Source of the DNA: Pyxicephalus adspersus
Taxonomy: Eukaryota > Chordata > Amphibia > Anura > Pyxicephalidae
Reading direction: 5' to 3'
DNA: 64,000 nt
NCBI RefSeq assembly: GCF_032062135.1
Contig: NC_092863.1
Coordinates: forward strand, 17,889,926-17,953,925
This document shows positions 12,490 to 23,528 of the stretch, piece by piece (position 1 is the stretch's first letter; each line of letters opens with the position of its first letter). Under the pieces are notes generated by a model that was not told where the DNA came from, made no database searches, and saw only the letters and a program-made list of their open reading frames with translations. The position numbers and the translations under genes are program-made.

Positions 12490-13613
12490 TCATTTTGGTG
12501 GTCAATCCCCTTATATGAGGTCCCTGACTGAAAGGTCCCCATACATTGTGGTTGGTGAGGAAAAGGTTCCTATAATTTGTTGAGTGGAGAAATGTCTCCT
12601 TACAATGAAAATTAGAGCTGGAGGGGTCTCCTTGCATTGGTTAGTGGGGGAAGAGTCTGTTACATGGGTCTTGGTGATCAGTGGAAAGAAAGTATTCCTT
12701 ATATTGAGGGCAATGGCAGAAGAGATTTCTTACATCTATAGTCACTGATAAAAGGTTACCCATACATGGGTAGTAACTGGGAACCGAGTCCCCATGTATG
12801 TGTTGTCACTAAGAGAAGGGTTCCTTCTCCTTACGTGGGTGCAAAATGGTCCCCTTACATTGGTAGTGAGGAGGGAAGGGGTTCTTTGGTTTCTGACTGG
12901 GAGAAGACTTCCTTGTCATATCTGGTCCCTGGGACAAGGGTCAGTTTATAATGTGTTGGTGAAGAGTAAAGAGAATCCATAGATGTTGGCAGTGAATGGG
13001 GGTAAGGATGCCTTGCATTCATGGTAAGTAAGAAAAGTCCCCCCCTTACATAGATGGCCACTGGAAGAAAGACCCTTTTATATGGATAATTACAGGGAAA
13101 GGTGTACATTTATATGGAAGAGAAGAACCTTCCTACGTAATTGTGGGAAAAGAATTCCCTTGTGAGGTTGGTATATGGAAGAAGGGTTTTGATTACAATG
13201 GGAGGAGGTTTCTCATAGATGGGTGTCAATGGGTTACATAATATTGGTAGTAAGTACAAGAAGGATCACACTAAATAGGCATTCAGTGGGAAAAGGGTCT
13301 CTTGTTTTGGGGTAAATTGAAAACATGCTCTCTTACATTAGTTAGCATGCTTACCTGGTTGCATCATCTGAAGCAGGGTTCCCTCACCTACTGTATTTGG
13401 TAACCCAAAAGATCCCCCATCCTGTTAGTGATCTGCAGGAGGCCCTCTTACATGGGTGATCATTGAGAGCTCGGTCTCCTTGGGGTGGTAGAATGGTGGC
13501 TTACATGGTTAGGAAGTGGAAGAAGGATTTAAAAGGTGGTAAATTGTAGAAAGACCCTTTTTACATTGGTGCTAATTTAAAGAGACTTTTTACTTGGTGG
13601 TCAGTGGGAAAAA
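12490..13613. repeat. degenerate minisatellite, unit about 32 bp
   Basis: Roughly 35 tandem units of about 28-36 bp can be lined up by eye. Each resembles GGTCCCCTTACATNGG followed by TAGTNAGTGGGAGAA. Clear units start near 12571, 12631, 12849, 12903 and 13037. Recurrent landmarks are (C)CTTACAT, TGGTAGT or TGGT-AGTGG, and GAAGAA/GGAAAAGGG. Divergence between units is high, so the array is old. The unit length is not a multiple of three and every frame is broken, so it is not coding. It ends where LINE fragment A begins. Confidence 0.75.
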
Positions 13614-13639
13614 GTTTTTATTGCACGGGATTTTGATTT

Positions 13640-14912
13640 GCTCCATTGGTATCAGTGACACTGCTCTCTCTTGGTTTGCTTCCTATCTGTCTGACCGCTC
13701 CTTTCAAGTTTCTTTCAATGGTAATTCCTCCTCTCCTCCCTATTGGTGTTCCCCAAGGGTCAGTCCTTGGACCAGTTCTCTTCTCTCTGTACATCTCCTG
13801 TCTTGGTAGTCTCATATCCTCCTTTGGCTTACAGTACCATCTGTATGCTGATGACACTCAAATCTATCTGTCCACCCCTGACCTGTCTCCCTCAGTCCTG
13901 GATAAGGTCTCATGCTGCCTGTCAGCCATCTCCTCATAGATGTCTGACAGATTTCTGAAACTCAACCTGAATAAAACAGAACTCCTCATCATTCCCCCCT
14001 CAAATTCCAAATCCCCCCCTGACATATCTAACTGTTAACAACGCTGTTATTCGGCCCTCCCCTCAGGCACGTTGTCTTGCACGTTGTCACCTTTCACTGG
14101 GCCCTCTCATTTACCCCCCATATTCAGAACATTTCCAGGTCCTGCCACTTTTACCTACGCAATATCTCCAAAATCCGCCCCTACCTGTCCCCTGAGACCA
14201 CCAAACTCCTTGTACATGCTCTTATCTCTCGTCTGGATTACTGTAACCTCCTCCTCTCTGGTATTCCACTAACTTGACTTTCTCCTCTACAATCTATTAT
14301 GAATGCTGCAGCCAGACTCATCCATCATCCCATCGCTCCTCTTCCGCTGCATCTCTTTGTAGTTCTCTCCATTGGCTTCCATTTCAGCTTAGAATCAAAT
14401 TCAAGCTCCTGTGCTTTGCCTTCAAATCCCTACACAGTTATTGTCCAACTTACATTTCTGACCTGGTAAAAAAATATTCCCCTGCCGCTCTCTCCGCTCC
14501 TCCAATGACCTAATAATGACTTCCTCACTCATAACCTCATCACATGCACGGCTCCAGGACTTCTCTAGAGCTGCCCCAATTCTCTGGAATGGTCTTCCTC
14601 GCCCTTTTTGGCTTGCTCCTACTTTCTGCTCATTTAAAAGAGCACTCGAAACCCATTTTTTTAAAACTTGCCTACCCATTCTTTGGTCTTTTGAAACCGT
14701 CACTACTTCCCACCACTACATATCTCCCATTCTATTGTGTGTTAATTCCCCCACCTACTAAGCTCTTCGGGGCAGGGTCCTCTCCTCCTGTATCACTGTC
14801 TGTATTAGTCTGTCATTTTCAACACCTATTAAATGTACAGTGCTGCATAAAATGTTGGAGCTCCATAAATCCTGTTTAATAATAATAATAATAATAATAA
14901 TATTAATAATTG
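13640..14912 (+). mobile_element. CR1/L2-group LINE fragment A (reverse transcriptase to 3' end)
   Basis: A 5'-truncated non-LTR retrotransposon in several broken frames. Reverse transcriptase motifs are visible: [10 protein letters not shown] (codons from 13745) and the catalytic [10 protein letters not shown] (from 13844). These are followed by SDRFLKLNLNKTE-type sequence and the C-terminal stretch with APILWNGLPRP and RALETHFFKTCLPI. The element ends in an (AAT)n tail at about 14878-14912, as these LINEs usually do. Stops and frameshifts make it a dead copy. The same family occurs at 15976, 19273, 58811 and 60195. Confidence 0.9.
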
Positions 14913-15975
14913 CATGGGTTTTGATCTGTAAAAATGTAGGTACGCTCCTTTTCAAAGTAATAGAATTTTAGTTTGCATATTGCTGAAGTTAGTCCCCATG
15001 TGAACCTCCAGTAGCAGTTGCATCTTGTGCTTACTTTGTACCTGCATTGTTTACATGCAGAGTTCATTTATTATTGCTGTCATTTCTTTATACAGCATTC
15101 CAATGAGCTGTTGTCATTTATACAATGTGGTCATAATGCCATCTAGTGGTCAGAGGTAATACTGTTATGTAGTGGAAAAATTATTTATTTAGTGCAATAT
15201 TTGTTACCCTAAATAGGTGAATGCAGAAAAAAAAAAGACCGACAACAAGAAATCTTAGATAACAATCGGCCACAAACCTGTGTTCTTTATTTACCACCTG
15301 GAAGAAAAAACACAGCTGCATGTAGCATTGGGTTTAGGTAGGAAAGCATTTTCAGACATTTTCTTCCTATGGGTCTTTTGGACATTACACAGGAAAGTTC
15401 AATCAGAGTACCACTCTGGGTACAAGATGACCTGCCTTCAGTTGTCCAAACATTTGCAGGTACTGCTGCTGCTCACAATAAAAAACACAGTCTACATAAG
15501 CTTTATATTTGTGTAGTAACCATCATACATACCTCCCATTAGCCCATCTCTTGACATATTTTCATGGAAACTTGACTTTACCAATAATCATTACCATTAC
15601 CACAGCTTCTGTTTTTAGGGAGCAATGCGCAGCACCCTGCTCTCTCCTCCTATAACTCATAATCTGCCTGCACTGCAAAGACTTAGTAGTGATGTCACAG
15701 AATCTAAAATCGGGTACATATAGAAAAATGAAAAAGCTTTGCTTAGTAATTTCAGTAATTATAATTCCACCAAGTATATTGGCAGATTAAACCTTATTTA
15801 GTACAAATGTATAGCAGCTGCCATTTGGTTAAGTGCAAACTCCATAGCTAGATGATAAAGAATTTACTGATGGTGTCTTTGTAATAATGACAACTCCTTT
15901 GTTTTTACCTCTCAGAGTTCCTTTAAATATTCATGAGTCCAAGATGGAAAAAGGTATATAAGATGTACTTTATAT
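14913..15975. other. intergenic spacer without genes
   Basis: Nothing recognisable apart from short A-runs (around 15227-15237). No supported exon on either strand. Confidence 0.5.
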
Positions 15976-16665
15976 TTTTATTATTATTAATAATAAAAAG
16001 GATTTATATAGCGCCAACATATTATGCAGTGCTGTAGATTAAATAGGGGTTGGAAATGACAGACGAATACAGACAGTGACACAGGAGGAGAGGACCTTGC
16101 CTTGAAGAGCTTACAATCTAAGAGGTGGGGAATTAACACACAATAGGAAGGGAGATCTGTAGTGGTGGGAAGTAGTAAAGATTTCAACAATAAGAAGATG
16201 GGTAGGCAAGTTTAAAAAAAAATGGGTTTTGAGTGCTCTTTTAAATGAGCAGAAAGCAGGAGCAAGCTGAAAACGATGGGGAAGACCATTTCAGAGATTT
16301 GGGGATTTTAGGAAAGTCTTCTTACGTGCGTAAGAAGAGGTTATGAGTGAGGAGGTTAGTAGTAGGTCATCAGAGGAGCGGAGAGAGCGGCAGGGGGAGT
16401 ATTTTTCTATCAGGTCAGAAAGTGGATAAGAGCTGTGGAGGGATTTGAAGGCAAAGCACAGGAGCTTGTATTTGATTCTAAGGTGAAATGGAAGCCAATG
16501 TCTGCAAAGAGATGCAGCGGAAGAGGAGCGGAGGGAAGAATGGATGAGTCTGGCTGCAGCATTCATATTAGATTGTAGAGGAGAGAGTCAGGTTAGTGGA
16601 ATACCAGAGAGGAGGAGGTTACAGTAGTCAGGAGGAGAAATGATAAGATGTACAAGGAGTTTGGT
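15976..16665 (-). mobile_element. CR1/L2-group LINE fragment B (3' end)
   Basis: The 3' part of the same LINE family on the - strand. The AAT-type tail lies at 15976-16000, next to the string TTTATATAGCGCCAACATAT that marks these tails. Upstream on the - strand are frames encoding AAARLIHSSL, LPFHLRIKYKLLCFAFKSLH and HARKKTF-type sequence homologous to fragment A. The 5' truncation is at about 16665, just after the equivalent of TGTACAAGGAGTTTGGT. Confidence 0.88.
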
Positions 16666-18118
16666 TTATTTATGTTTTAAAATCATTAGCAACTCAAGTG
16701 CCTACCAAGCCTTTAATTTGTAAAATGGAAGACGTATTGCCTCAATCCTTGAAATAAAACTGTTTTTGGCTGTGTGCACTACGCTGCTCTTCACGTGACG
16801 TCCAATATGCCAGAACCTCAGACATAGTATAGAAAGCAACAGACGGCTGCATGTGGCTGTGTATTGCTATATAAAGCTCGGCACCGCTCATCTGGTATAA
16901 TGTGAAGGAAGCCTTGGCTATTCCCAGACTCTGAACTCTTCTTGGACATAATCACCAATCAGAATTCTTTTGTAATCCTTCCTTAAAATGTTCTTCAGGG
17001 TTACAACTGGAAACCATTTTACTTTAATGCTCATTTTCTTGTAGCCAGATAAAATGAATCAGCCCCAAAAGATTTAATTATAATTGTAGTCTTTTTTTTT
17101 TTACCTTCATACATCTTTACATTTCACTTTTTATGTTTGGGGCATTGTTAATTTAGGCCTATGCTGCAGACTTTGTCAGTAACCAAGCATTTTGTACCTT
17201 TTTATAGGGCAGGGAATTTTAGAGGAAATCTTGCATGAGATTTGTCCTGTTGATTCTCTAGCTTGTAGGTATACTTTACCCTGCTTCACTGCCCTAAAAT
17301 GACCCACTCTCATCCTTTACAATTCAGTATTTACCGAGATCAAGTCCATTGAGCCTTTACATCTTGCAATGCTCTGCAGCCTGTGCAGTATTTCCAAAAA
17401 GGTAGACTAATGTAGATGGTGCTCCAAAGAGGTCAACAGGGCATATGGAGTGATGTGAGATATAAACAATGGGCAGATTGATGGATCTTCACAAATATTG
17501 GACTGTGAGGAATAAAGGTTACTTTAAGTCAGTGTAGGTGGGTGGGAGGAATAGTGGAGAATAAGATCACTCACATCCTTGTTGACGGATTTGTTTTGTA
17601 GTGTAGAAATGCACCAATGTGTATCAGTATGTGATGCTAAAATATAGTACACACTATTTTTGTTTTATCCAGTCCATTTAAATGAATAGGCTGCCTTAAA
17701 GCAGGACCCTTCTAATATTTTGATTTATCTTTTTTTTTTTTTGTCTTTGATTCTTCCATTTCCATTTCTTCCATTTATTCTCAGCCAGCAGTATACAGCA
17801 ATTAATTTTAAAATGGGAGAACAGCCCTGCTTCTTAAAGTGTGGGCCAGGGGCCACGTGTGGCTCTTAATGAACTTCTCCTGTATCTTTCAGGCCTCAGC
17901 AGTCAGTATTAGGATTATAGCAATTGGATGGCATTGGAATCTAATTGTGTCATTCAGGTTTCCAGCAGGGTCATGTCACACATCTTGTATCTGAAGCATT
18001 TCCCTGACCTCACCTGTAGCGTGTCTACTGTTCCTAAATATCTCCTGTAGCATATTTTGCAACCCCTGACAGACTTCTGTAATATAACATGCATGAAGTA
18101 AGTGTGTTTTTTTTTTTT
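16666..18118. other. intergenic spacer without genes
   Basis: No supported gene. A short string near 17836-17880 (TTAAAGTGTGGGCCAGGGGC) resembles the end of a hAT-type element, but no partner end was found. A T-run at about 18104-18122 abuts the Cys-rich pseudogene. Confidence 0.5.
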
Positions 18119-18124
18119 TTTTGA

Positions 18125-18965
18125 GTATAGATCCTCTTTAAAGTGTGTCCTCCTTCACAATGGCAATAAGTTGCCATTCAGTTTCCCTTTGTGAAGAATA
18201 TGTAGACATAAAGAGAGTCATTGAGTTGTTGCAATATCACCAACACAATTGGGTCATCTGTGTTGACCTTAAAATGGTATGCTTCCTTCTTGGTCAGCAA
18301 CGCGGATACACCAAGTATCCCTGTTATCTGTGCATGTGGGACAGCAGAGCTCGTGACAGGCATTGGGTGGAAAGGAATTGGCCTCCAAGATCTGCCCTAA
18401 AACTGGGTGATCCAAACATTCTACATGAGCCACTTGTTGATAGAAAGAATATTATTTTCCCGCCTCTGCACATGAAACTGGGTCTGATGAAGCAGTTCGT
18501 TAAAGCTTTGCCAACTGAAGGAGACTGTTTCAAGTACCTCATTTTGGCTTTTCCTAGCCTGTCATTTGATAAAATAAAGGCCGGTGTGTTTGATGGTCCA
18601 CAGATTCGGCATCTCCTCAAAGATGAACATTTCATCAGGACAATATCGAAAAGAATGCTTGGTTATCATTCAAAGCCATTGTAAAGGACTTACTTGGAAA
18701 CACAAAAGCAAATAAATACACATAAATTGTCCAGAAACTCTTGGAGAGCTACAAAATGCTTGATTGCAATATAAGCATCAAGGTGCATTTTCTGCATAGC
18801 CAGCTTTCCAACTTCCCGGAAAACCTTGGTGCAGTCAGTGATGAGCAATGTGAACAATTCCACCAAGGTTCGAAGGTCATGGAAGGACGGTATCAGGATA
18901 GATGGGATGTACATATGATGACTGACTATTGTTGGAGCATCCGGCGGGATTGTCCTAACACTTAA
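18125..18965 (+). pseudogene. Cys-rich putative transposase-like pseudogene, copy 1 (5'-truncated)
   Basis: A decayed copy of an intronless protein family of about 530 residues that I recognise as a dispersed, uncharacterised animal family with transposase-like behaviour. This is inferred and was not searched. The copy starts abruptly after a T-run, at the family stretch SLKCVLLHNGNK. It then reads through CVDLKMVCFLLGQQRGYTKYP, the CYLCMWDSR zinc-like pair, PPLHMKLGLMKQFVKAL, GVFDGPQIRHLLKDE, and finally NFPENLGAVSDEQ...FHQ and TDYCWSIRRD. Frameshifts (around 18190 and 18665) and an in-frame stop near 18724 show it is dead. The 5' 40% of the gene is missing. It aligns block by block with the fuller copy at 24469-26064, but the two are clearly divergent. 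Confidence 0.82.
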
Positions 18966-19272
18966 CACTCCAGAAAAAGTGTAAAGGCGTAAATTTTTAC
19001 AGCTTACCTGATTAATTTTCAAATGTTTTACTGTAAAAAAAAGTGTCAAAGAGTAACAATTCCTTTGTATGAACAAAAGAAATTTAAGTTATTTCATTTT
19101 TTTTTCATTGTATGTAAAATTTGTATGTTTTTTGACAAAAATGGAGGGTACTCTGTATTGAAAAAACTGAATGTGATAGCAAAAACTGGGGTCATTTCTG
19201 GATTCACCACCCAAAAATTAGTAAAAAACAAGGGTAAGATCTAGCTCAACAAAAAATGCGTTACCCAGTGAA
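18966..19272 (+). other. probable 3' noncoding part of the Cys-rich element, copy 1
   Basis: AT-rich sequence after the pseudogene stop. It includes GGAGGGTACTCTGTATTG and ACTGGGGTCATTTCTGGATT, which look like retained element 3' sequence rather than host sequence. It ends where LINE fragment C begins. Confidence 0.4.
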
Positions 19273-20958
19273 TAGATTGTAGAGGAGAGAGTCGGGTTAG
19301 TGAAATACCAGAGAGGAGGATGTTACAGTAGTCTGGATAAGAGATAAGAGCGTGTACAAGGAGTTTGGTGGTCTCTGGAGACAGGTAGGGGTGGATTTTG
19401 CAGATGTTGCGTAAGTGAAAATGACAGGACCTGGAAATATTCTGAATATGGGGGGTAAATGAGAGGGCAGAATCAAGGATGACGCCAAGACAACGTGCCT
19501 GAGTGGAAGGGCGAATAACAGTGTTTTGTTTTATCCAGGTTGAGTTTCAGGAATCGGTCAGACATCCATGATGAGATGGCTGACAGGCAGCATGAGACCT
19601 TATCCAGGACTGAGGGAGACAGGTCAGGTGGTGGACAGATAGATTTGAGTGTCATCAGCATACAGATAGTACTGTAAGCCAAAGGAGGATATGAGACTAC
19701 CAAGACAGGAGATGTACAGAGAGAAATAAACCGGTCCAAGGACTGACCCTTGGGGAACACCAACAAGGAGGAGAGTGGGCGAAGAGGAATTACCATTGAA
19801 AGAAACTTGAAAGGAGCGGTCAGACAGATAGGAAGCAAACCAAGAGAGAGCAATGTCACTGATACCAATGGAGCGCATGATTTGTATTAGAAGGGGGTGA
19901 TCAACAGTGTCAAAAGCAGAGGAAAGATCAAGGAGAAGGAGGAGGGAAAAGTTGCCTTGAGACTTAGCTCTGTGGAGGTCGTTGGCCACTTTAAGAAGGC
20001 CTGTTTCGGTGGAATGGGCAGCTCTAAAACCAGACTGGATTGGGTCAAGCAGAGTGTTGGTGCTCAGGTAATGGGTGTGTCTTTTGTATGGGAGAAGGGA
20101 GATAGGATGGTAGCTATATTGTAGGGAGGGGTCCAGTGAGGGTTTCTTAAGGAAAGGGAGAATAACGGGATGTTTGAATGCGGAGGGACAGATACCAGTG
20201 GAAAGGGAAGGGTTGAATAGTTTAGTTAGGAGTTATGGAGGAATGGGCACAGAGTAGATCAGATGGAATTGGGTCAAGCAGACATGTAGTAGATGGAGAT
20301 TATGAGATAAGAGAGGAGACTTCATCCAGAGTACCAGGGCTGAGGGGGGCCAGTGATGATTACAGGTGGAAGGGTTGGATATGGTCGAAGTGGCCCGGTG
20401 AGCAGAGACCATGTCTGATTTTGTCAATTTTATCTCCAAAGTAGGTGGCTCTGTTTTGGGCAGGGAAGGTAGTTGTGGGGGGAGCAGGTGTGGGGTTTAG
20501 GAGTGAGTCAATTATTGAGGCTGCGTGAGTTGGAAGCCTAAGAGGAAATGACAGCAGAGAAATACTTTTGCTTTGTGACAGTGAGAAGACGGACAGAATA
20601 AGACTGCAATAGAGGTGGAAATGAGAGAGGGAGGGGTAGGAAGGACTCTGTATGTACAGTTAGGTGGGAGAATGAGACCCACACCACCCCTACTCTGTTG
20701 CCAGGTCTAGAGATGTGTCTAAAGTGCAGGCTTTCATAGGAGAGTTAGCAGAGGCAGAGGAAGAAAGCCAAGTTTCAGTGGGATCAGGAAGTTCAGAGAT
20801 TTAGAGAGGAGAAGGTTGTGGATGAAAGTTAATTACAGGCAGATCTGACATTCCATAGACGACCAGAGAAAAAGGGGTAAGATCTTATATGTAGTGGAAA
20901 TGTTAATGAGGTTAGGAGGAGGGTAAATCTTGGTGAAACGGTAGGGAAGGTAGAGGCT

Positions 20959-20997
<39 letters not shown>

Positions 20998-21358
20998 TGG
21001 TGGAGGCTAGGAGGTTGCACCAGGGTTGGCAGACAAGGGGTTAACAGATTGGGAAGGAGGAAAAGAAATAGAGACAGCAAAGAGAGTACAGGATGAACAA
21101 TACATAGTAACAGATAATTGTGAATCAGAGGAGTACATGATACAGTGTGTCAAAGTGAATGCCATGTGAGCAGCTCCTGTAATCTGGGTTGTTGTGAAGT
21201 TTGTCATCTTGTTGAGTTCCAGGAGTGGGATAGCAATCAGTCAGGGAGATGGCTTGGTGTAAAGGTAGTTCAGGATAGCAGCAGCCAAGGTTGTGTTGGA
21301 GTCCAGGTGGAAGTTTAATAATGTATCAATCCTATGGGTGAGATGGGAGTTGTAATTG
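19273..21358 (-). mobile_element. CR1/L2-group LINE fragment C (endonuclease and reverse transcriptase, 3'-truncated)
   Basis: The longest copy of the LINE family here, on the - strand. From its 5' side it shows an endonuclease start like LWNVRSACN (around 20830-20856) and then degraded endonuclease sequence. The reverse transcriptase follows: [12 protein letters not shown] at about 19990-20025, [15 protein letters not shown] at about 19887-19930, [11 protein letters not shown], and [10 protein letters not shown] at about 19630-19660. It stops at 19273, before the 3' tail. Multiple stops and frameshifts are present. A 37-base C tract (G on +) interrupts the 5' part. The stretch 21000-21358 is assigned only tentatively. 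A Tc1 element sits directly to its right. Confidence 0.85.
20959..20995. repeat. 37-base poly(G) tract
   Basis: An uninterrupted run of 37 G on the + strand inside LINE fragment C. Such length is rare. It may reflect slippage expansion of a short C-run in the LINE, or an assembly estimate of its true length. Confidence 0.9.
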
Positions 21359-21360
21359 TA

Positions 21361-22654
21361 CAGTGAGGGAAAGAAGTATTTGGTCCCCTGCTGATTTTGC
21401 CCTCTGACAAAGAAATGACCAGTCTATAATTGTAATGGTAGGTTTATTGTAGGTGGGGGAAACAAAATAACAACAAAAGAAAAATGGACCTTCATGTGTT
21501 TCTTCTTGAGCCACTCCTTTGTTGCCTTGGCCGTGTGTTTTGGGTCATTGTCATGCTGGAATACCCATCCACAACCAATTTGCAATGCGCTGGCTGAGAG
21601 AAGGAGGTGCTCACCAAAGATTTGAAGGTACATGGCCCCGTCCATTGTCCCTTCAATGCGTTGAAGGTGTCCTGTCCCCTTAGCAGAAAAACACCTCCAA
21701 AACATAATGTGTCCACCTCCATGTTTGACCGTGGGGATGGTGTTCCTGGGGTTATAGGCAGCATTCCTCCTCCTCCAAACACGGCGAGTTGAGTTGATGC
21801 CAAAGAGCTCAATTTTGGTCTCATCTGACCACAACACTTTCACCCAGTTCTCCTCTGGCTCATTCAGATGTTCATTGTCAAACTGCAGATGGGCCTGTAC
21901 ATGTGCTATCTTGAGCAGAGGGACCTTGCGGGCTCTGCAAGATTTCAGGTCTTCATGGAGAAGTGTGTTACCAATTGTTTTCTTGGTGACTATGGTCCCA
22001 GCTGCCCTGAGATCATTGACAAGTTCCCCCTGTGTAGTTCTGGGCTGCTTCGTCACCGTTCCCATGATCATTGCAACTCCACGAGGGGAGATCTTGCAAT
22101 GGAGCCCCAGACTGAGGGAGATTGATAGTTATTTTGTGTTTTTTCCATTTGTGAATTATCGCGCCAACTGTTGTCACCTTCTCACCAATCTGGTTGGCGA
22201 TAGTCTTGTAGCCCAGTCCAGCCTTGTGTAGGTCTACAATCTTGTCCCTAACATCCTTGGACAGCTCTTTGGTCTTGGCCATGGTGGCTATTTTGGAATC
22301 TGATTGATTGCTTCTGTGGACAGGTGTCTTTTATACGGGTACTGTAACAAGCTTGGATTAGGAGCACTCCCTTACAGACGGTGCTCCTAATCTCAGCTCG
22401 TTACCTGCATACAGTGAAGACTCCTGGGAGCCTGAAATCTTGCTGGTTGATAGGGGATGAAATACTTATTTTACTCATTACAATGCACATCAAGCTCTGA
22501 CTTTTGAGCACTGGGTTTTGGAGGGTTCTTTTGTTGTTATTCTGTCTCTCACACCTACAATAAACCTACCATTACAATTATAGACTGGCCATTTCTTTGT
22601 CAGAGGGCAAACATACAAAATCAGCAGGTGATCAATTATTTCTTTCCCTCACTG
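21361..22654 (-). mobile_element. Tc1-type DNA transposon with long terminal inverted repeats, internally deleted
   Basis: Both ends are visible: CAGTGAGGGAAAGAA at 21361 and its inverted counterpart ending ...TTTCCCTCACTG at 22654. They are flanked by TA dinucleotides (21359-21360 and 22655-22656), the target-site duplication of Tc1/mariner elements. The inverted repeats match over roughly 130 bp, including GGTAGGTTTATTGTAGGT and TGACAAAGAAATG versions. At 1294 bp it is shorter than the usual 1.6 kb. The missing part is the 3' end of the transposase gene, so it is non-autonomous. Confidence 0.95.
21487..22282 (-). pseudogene. Tc1-type transposase, frameshifted and C-terminally deleted
   Basis: It starts [20 protein letters not shown] at 22282 with the N-terminal helix-turn-helix ([29 protein letters not shown]). 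It is frameshifted around 22070-22090 and continues in another frame through [15 protein letters not shown]. The catalytic domain shows the first Asp in [13 protein letters not shown] and the second in [12 protein letters not shown]. It is cut after [10 protein letters not shown] at about 21487, where sequence runs directly into the inverted repeat. The third acidic residue (normally in SPDLNPIE) is lost, so no active enzyme can be made from this copy. Confidence 0.93.
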
Positions 22655-22726
22655 TATGTCCAATTCTGTTCAAATTCCTGGTTCAAATCCTTGAATGAAT
22701 TCACAAAGCACTTATAATTTGGTACT

Positions 22727-22795
22727 TTGAGCACGTGACCTAGCCTGATGTTTATATAGAAGTGCTTTGGGCCTTGAATATGGATGGACTGATGG
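22727..22795. repeat. direct repeat, left copy (partner at 26366-26437)
   Basis: About 65 bp shared with 26366-26437: GCACGTG, GACCTAGCCTGATGTTT, AGAAGTG-TTTGGG and TGAATATGGATGGACT in the same order. The right copy has an extra string, CAGGGTCCCACAT. The pair lies outside the candidate inverted repeats of the Cys-rich element on both sides. Confidence 0.75.
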
Positions 22796-23045
22796 GAGTA
22801 ACAAGGAATTTTGATCAGTTGAACCTGGGTAGGGAAGGGGTTAGCAGGGCATAAAATCAATTCACACTAAACTGGAGCAAATGGATAGTGAACAGATAGT
22901 GCTATGGCCAGATTCAAATCTGTGCTATAAGTTCATCTAAAATGCACAACATGCCATAGACAATCATATAAAAATTGCAGAGGGACACAAATGGATGCAC
23001 AGGGTGGAAATGTTAGTCAGAATGCACAACATACCTGTAGACGGA

Positions 23046-23122
23046 GAGATAAATGCAGATTAGATGCAGGCAGATGAAGGATGACCTCCTTTATCTGCCT
23101 GAACATAATCTGCATTTATCTC
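23046..23122. other. near-perfect 77-nt inverted repeat (hairpin)
   Basis: Two 36-nt arms around a 5-nt loop (TGACC). The outer 17 bp (GAGATAAATGCAGATTA and its complement) and the inner 15 bp (CAGGCAGATGAAGGA against its complement with one G:T-type difference) pair. They are separated by a 4x4 internal loop with at least three mismatches. The geometry resembles a microRNA precursor or a palindromic MITE. No target-site duplication was recognised. Confidence 0.85.
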
Positions 23123-23505
23123 CCAACAGTGGTTTAACAGTGATGTTGGTTGTTTTAAAGAGTGATGTAAATTGAGGATGAAGATGGTGATGTTGATGAA
23201 ATTTCCTGGATTCATTCTGAAAGCACCTATTACACTGCACAACAACAATTTTGCTACTGTGAATTAAAGATTTACATGGTATCTAGTGTGCTGATTCCAA
23301 ATCTGAATTTAGAATTTGCCTATCACATACAGATTTTAAGTTATAGGCGTGCAATAGCTGTTCAAATGATCGGTAATTGGGTAATGTATTTTTACATAGG
23401 AACATTATAACAGTTGCAGCTACCACTATGCCTGCTGTCTCCTCAGTTGAATCACATCCCCTGGTGGGATGCATGTTCCAGCAGCGTCTGGGCAAGTCAG
23501 TGAGC

Positions 23506-23528
23506 TGACGTCAGAAATAGGTATATAA
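23506..23528 (+). promoter_or_regulatory. candidate element promoter: CRE plus TATA box
   Basis: A perfect palindromic CRE, TGACGTCA, at 23506-23513 is followed 8 bp later by TATATAAGG at 23522. Both lie upstream of the Cys-rich gene inside the proposed element, with a nested insertion now between them and the gene. This would be an internal promoter of the element. It is inferred from motif order only. Confidence 0.35.

Larger units (their letters stand above)
22657..23282. other. spacer carrying a strong hairpin and half of a direct repeat
   Basis: No coding signal. It contains the 77-nt hairpin at 23046-23122 and, at 22727-22795, a segment repeated in the same orientation at 26366-26437 (shared GACCTAGCCTGATGTTT and GAATATGGATGGACT). 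Confidence 0.6.

Noticed and set aside
12490..13613. Zinc-finger or other protein repeat array
   Set aside because: Unit length is about 32 bp and all frames contain stops; no repeated Cys/His spacing.
13618..13857. - strand open frame over LINE fragment A
   Set aside because: It is antisense to clear reverse transcriptase motifs on the + strand, so it is a shadow.
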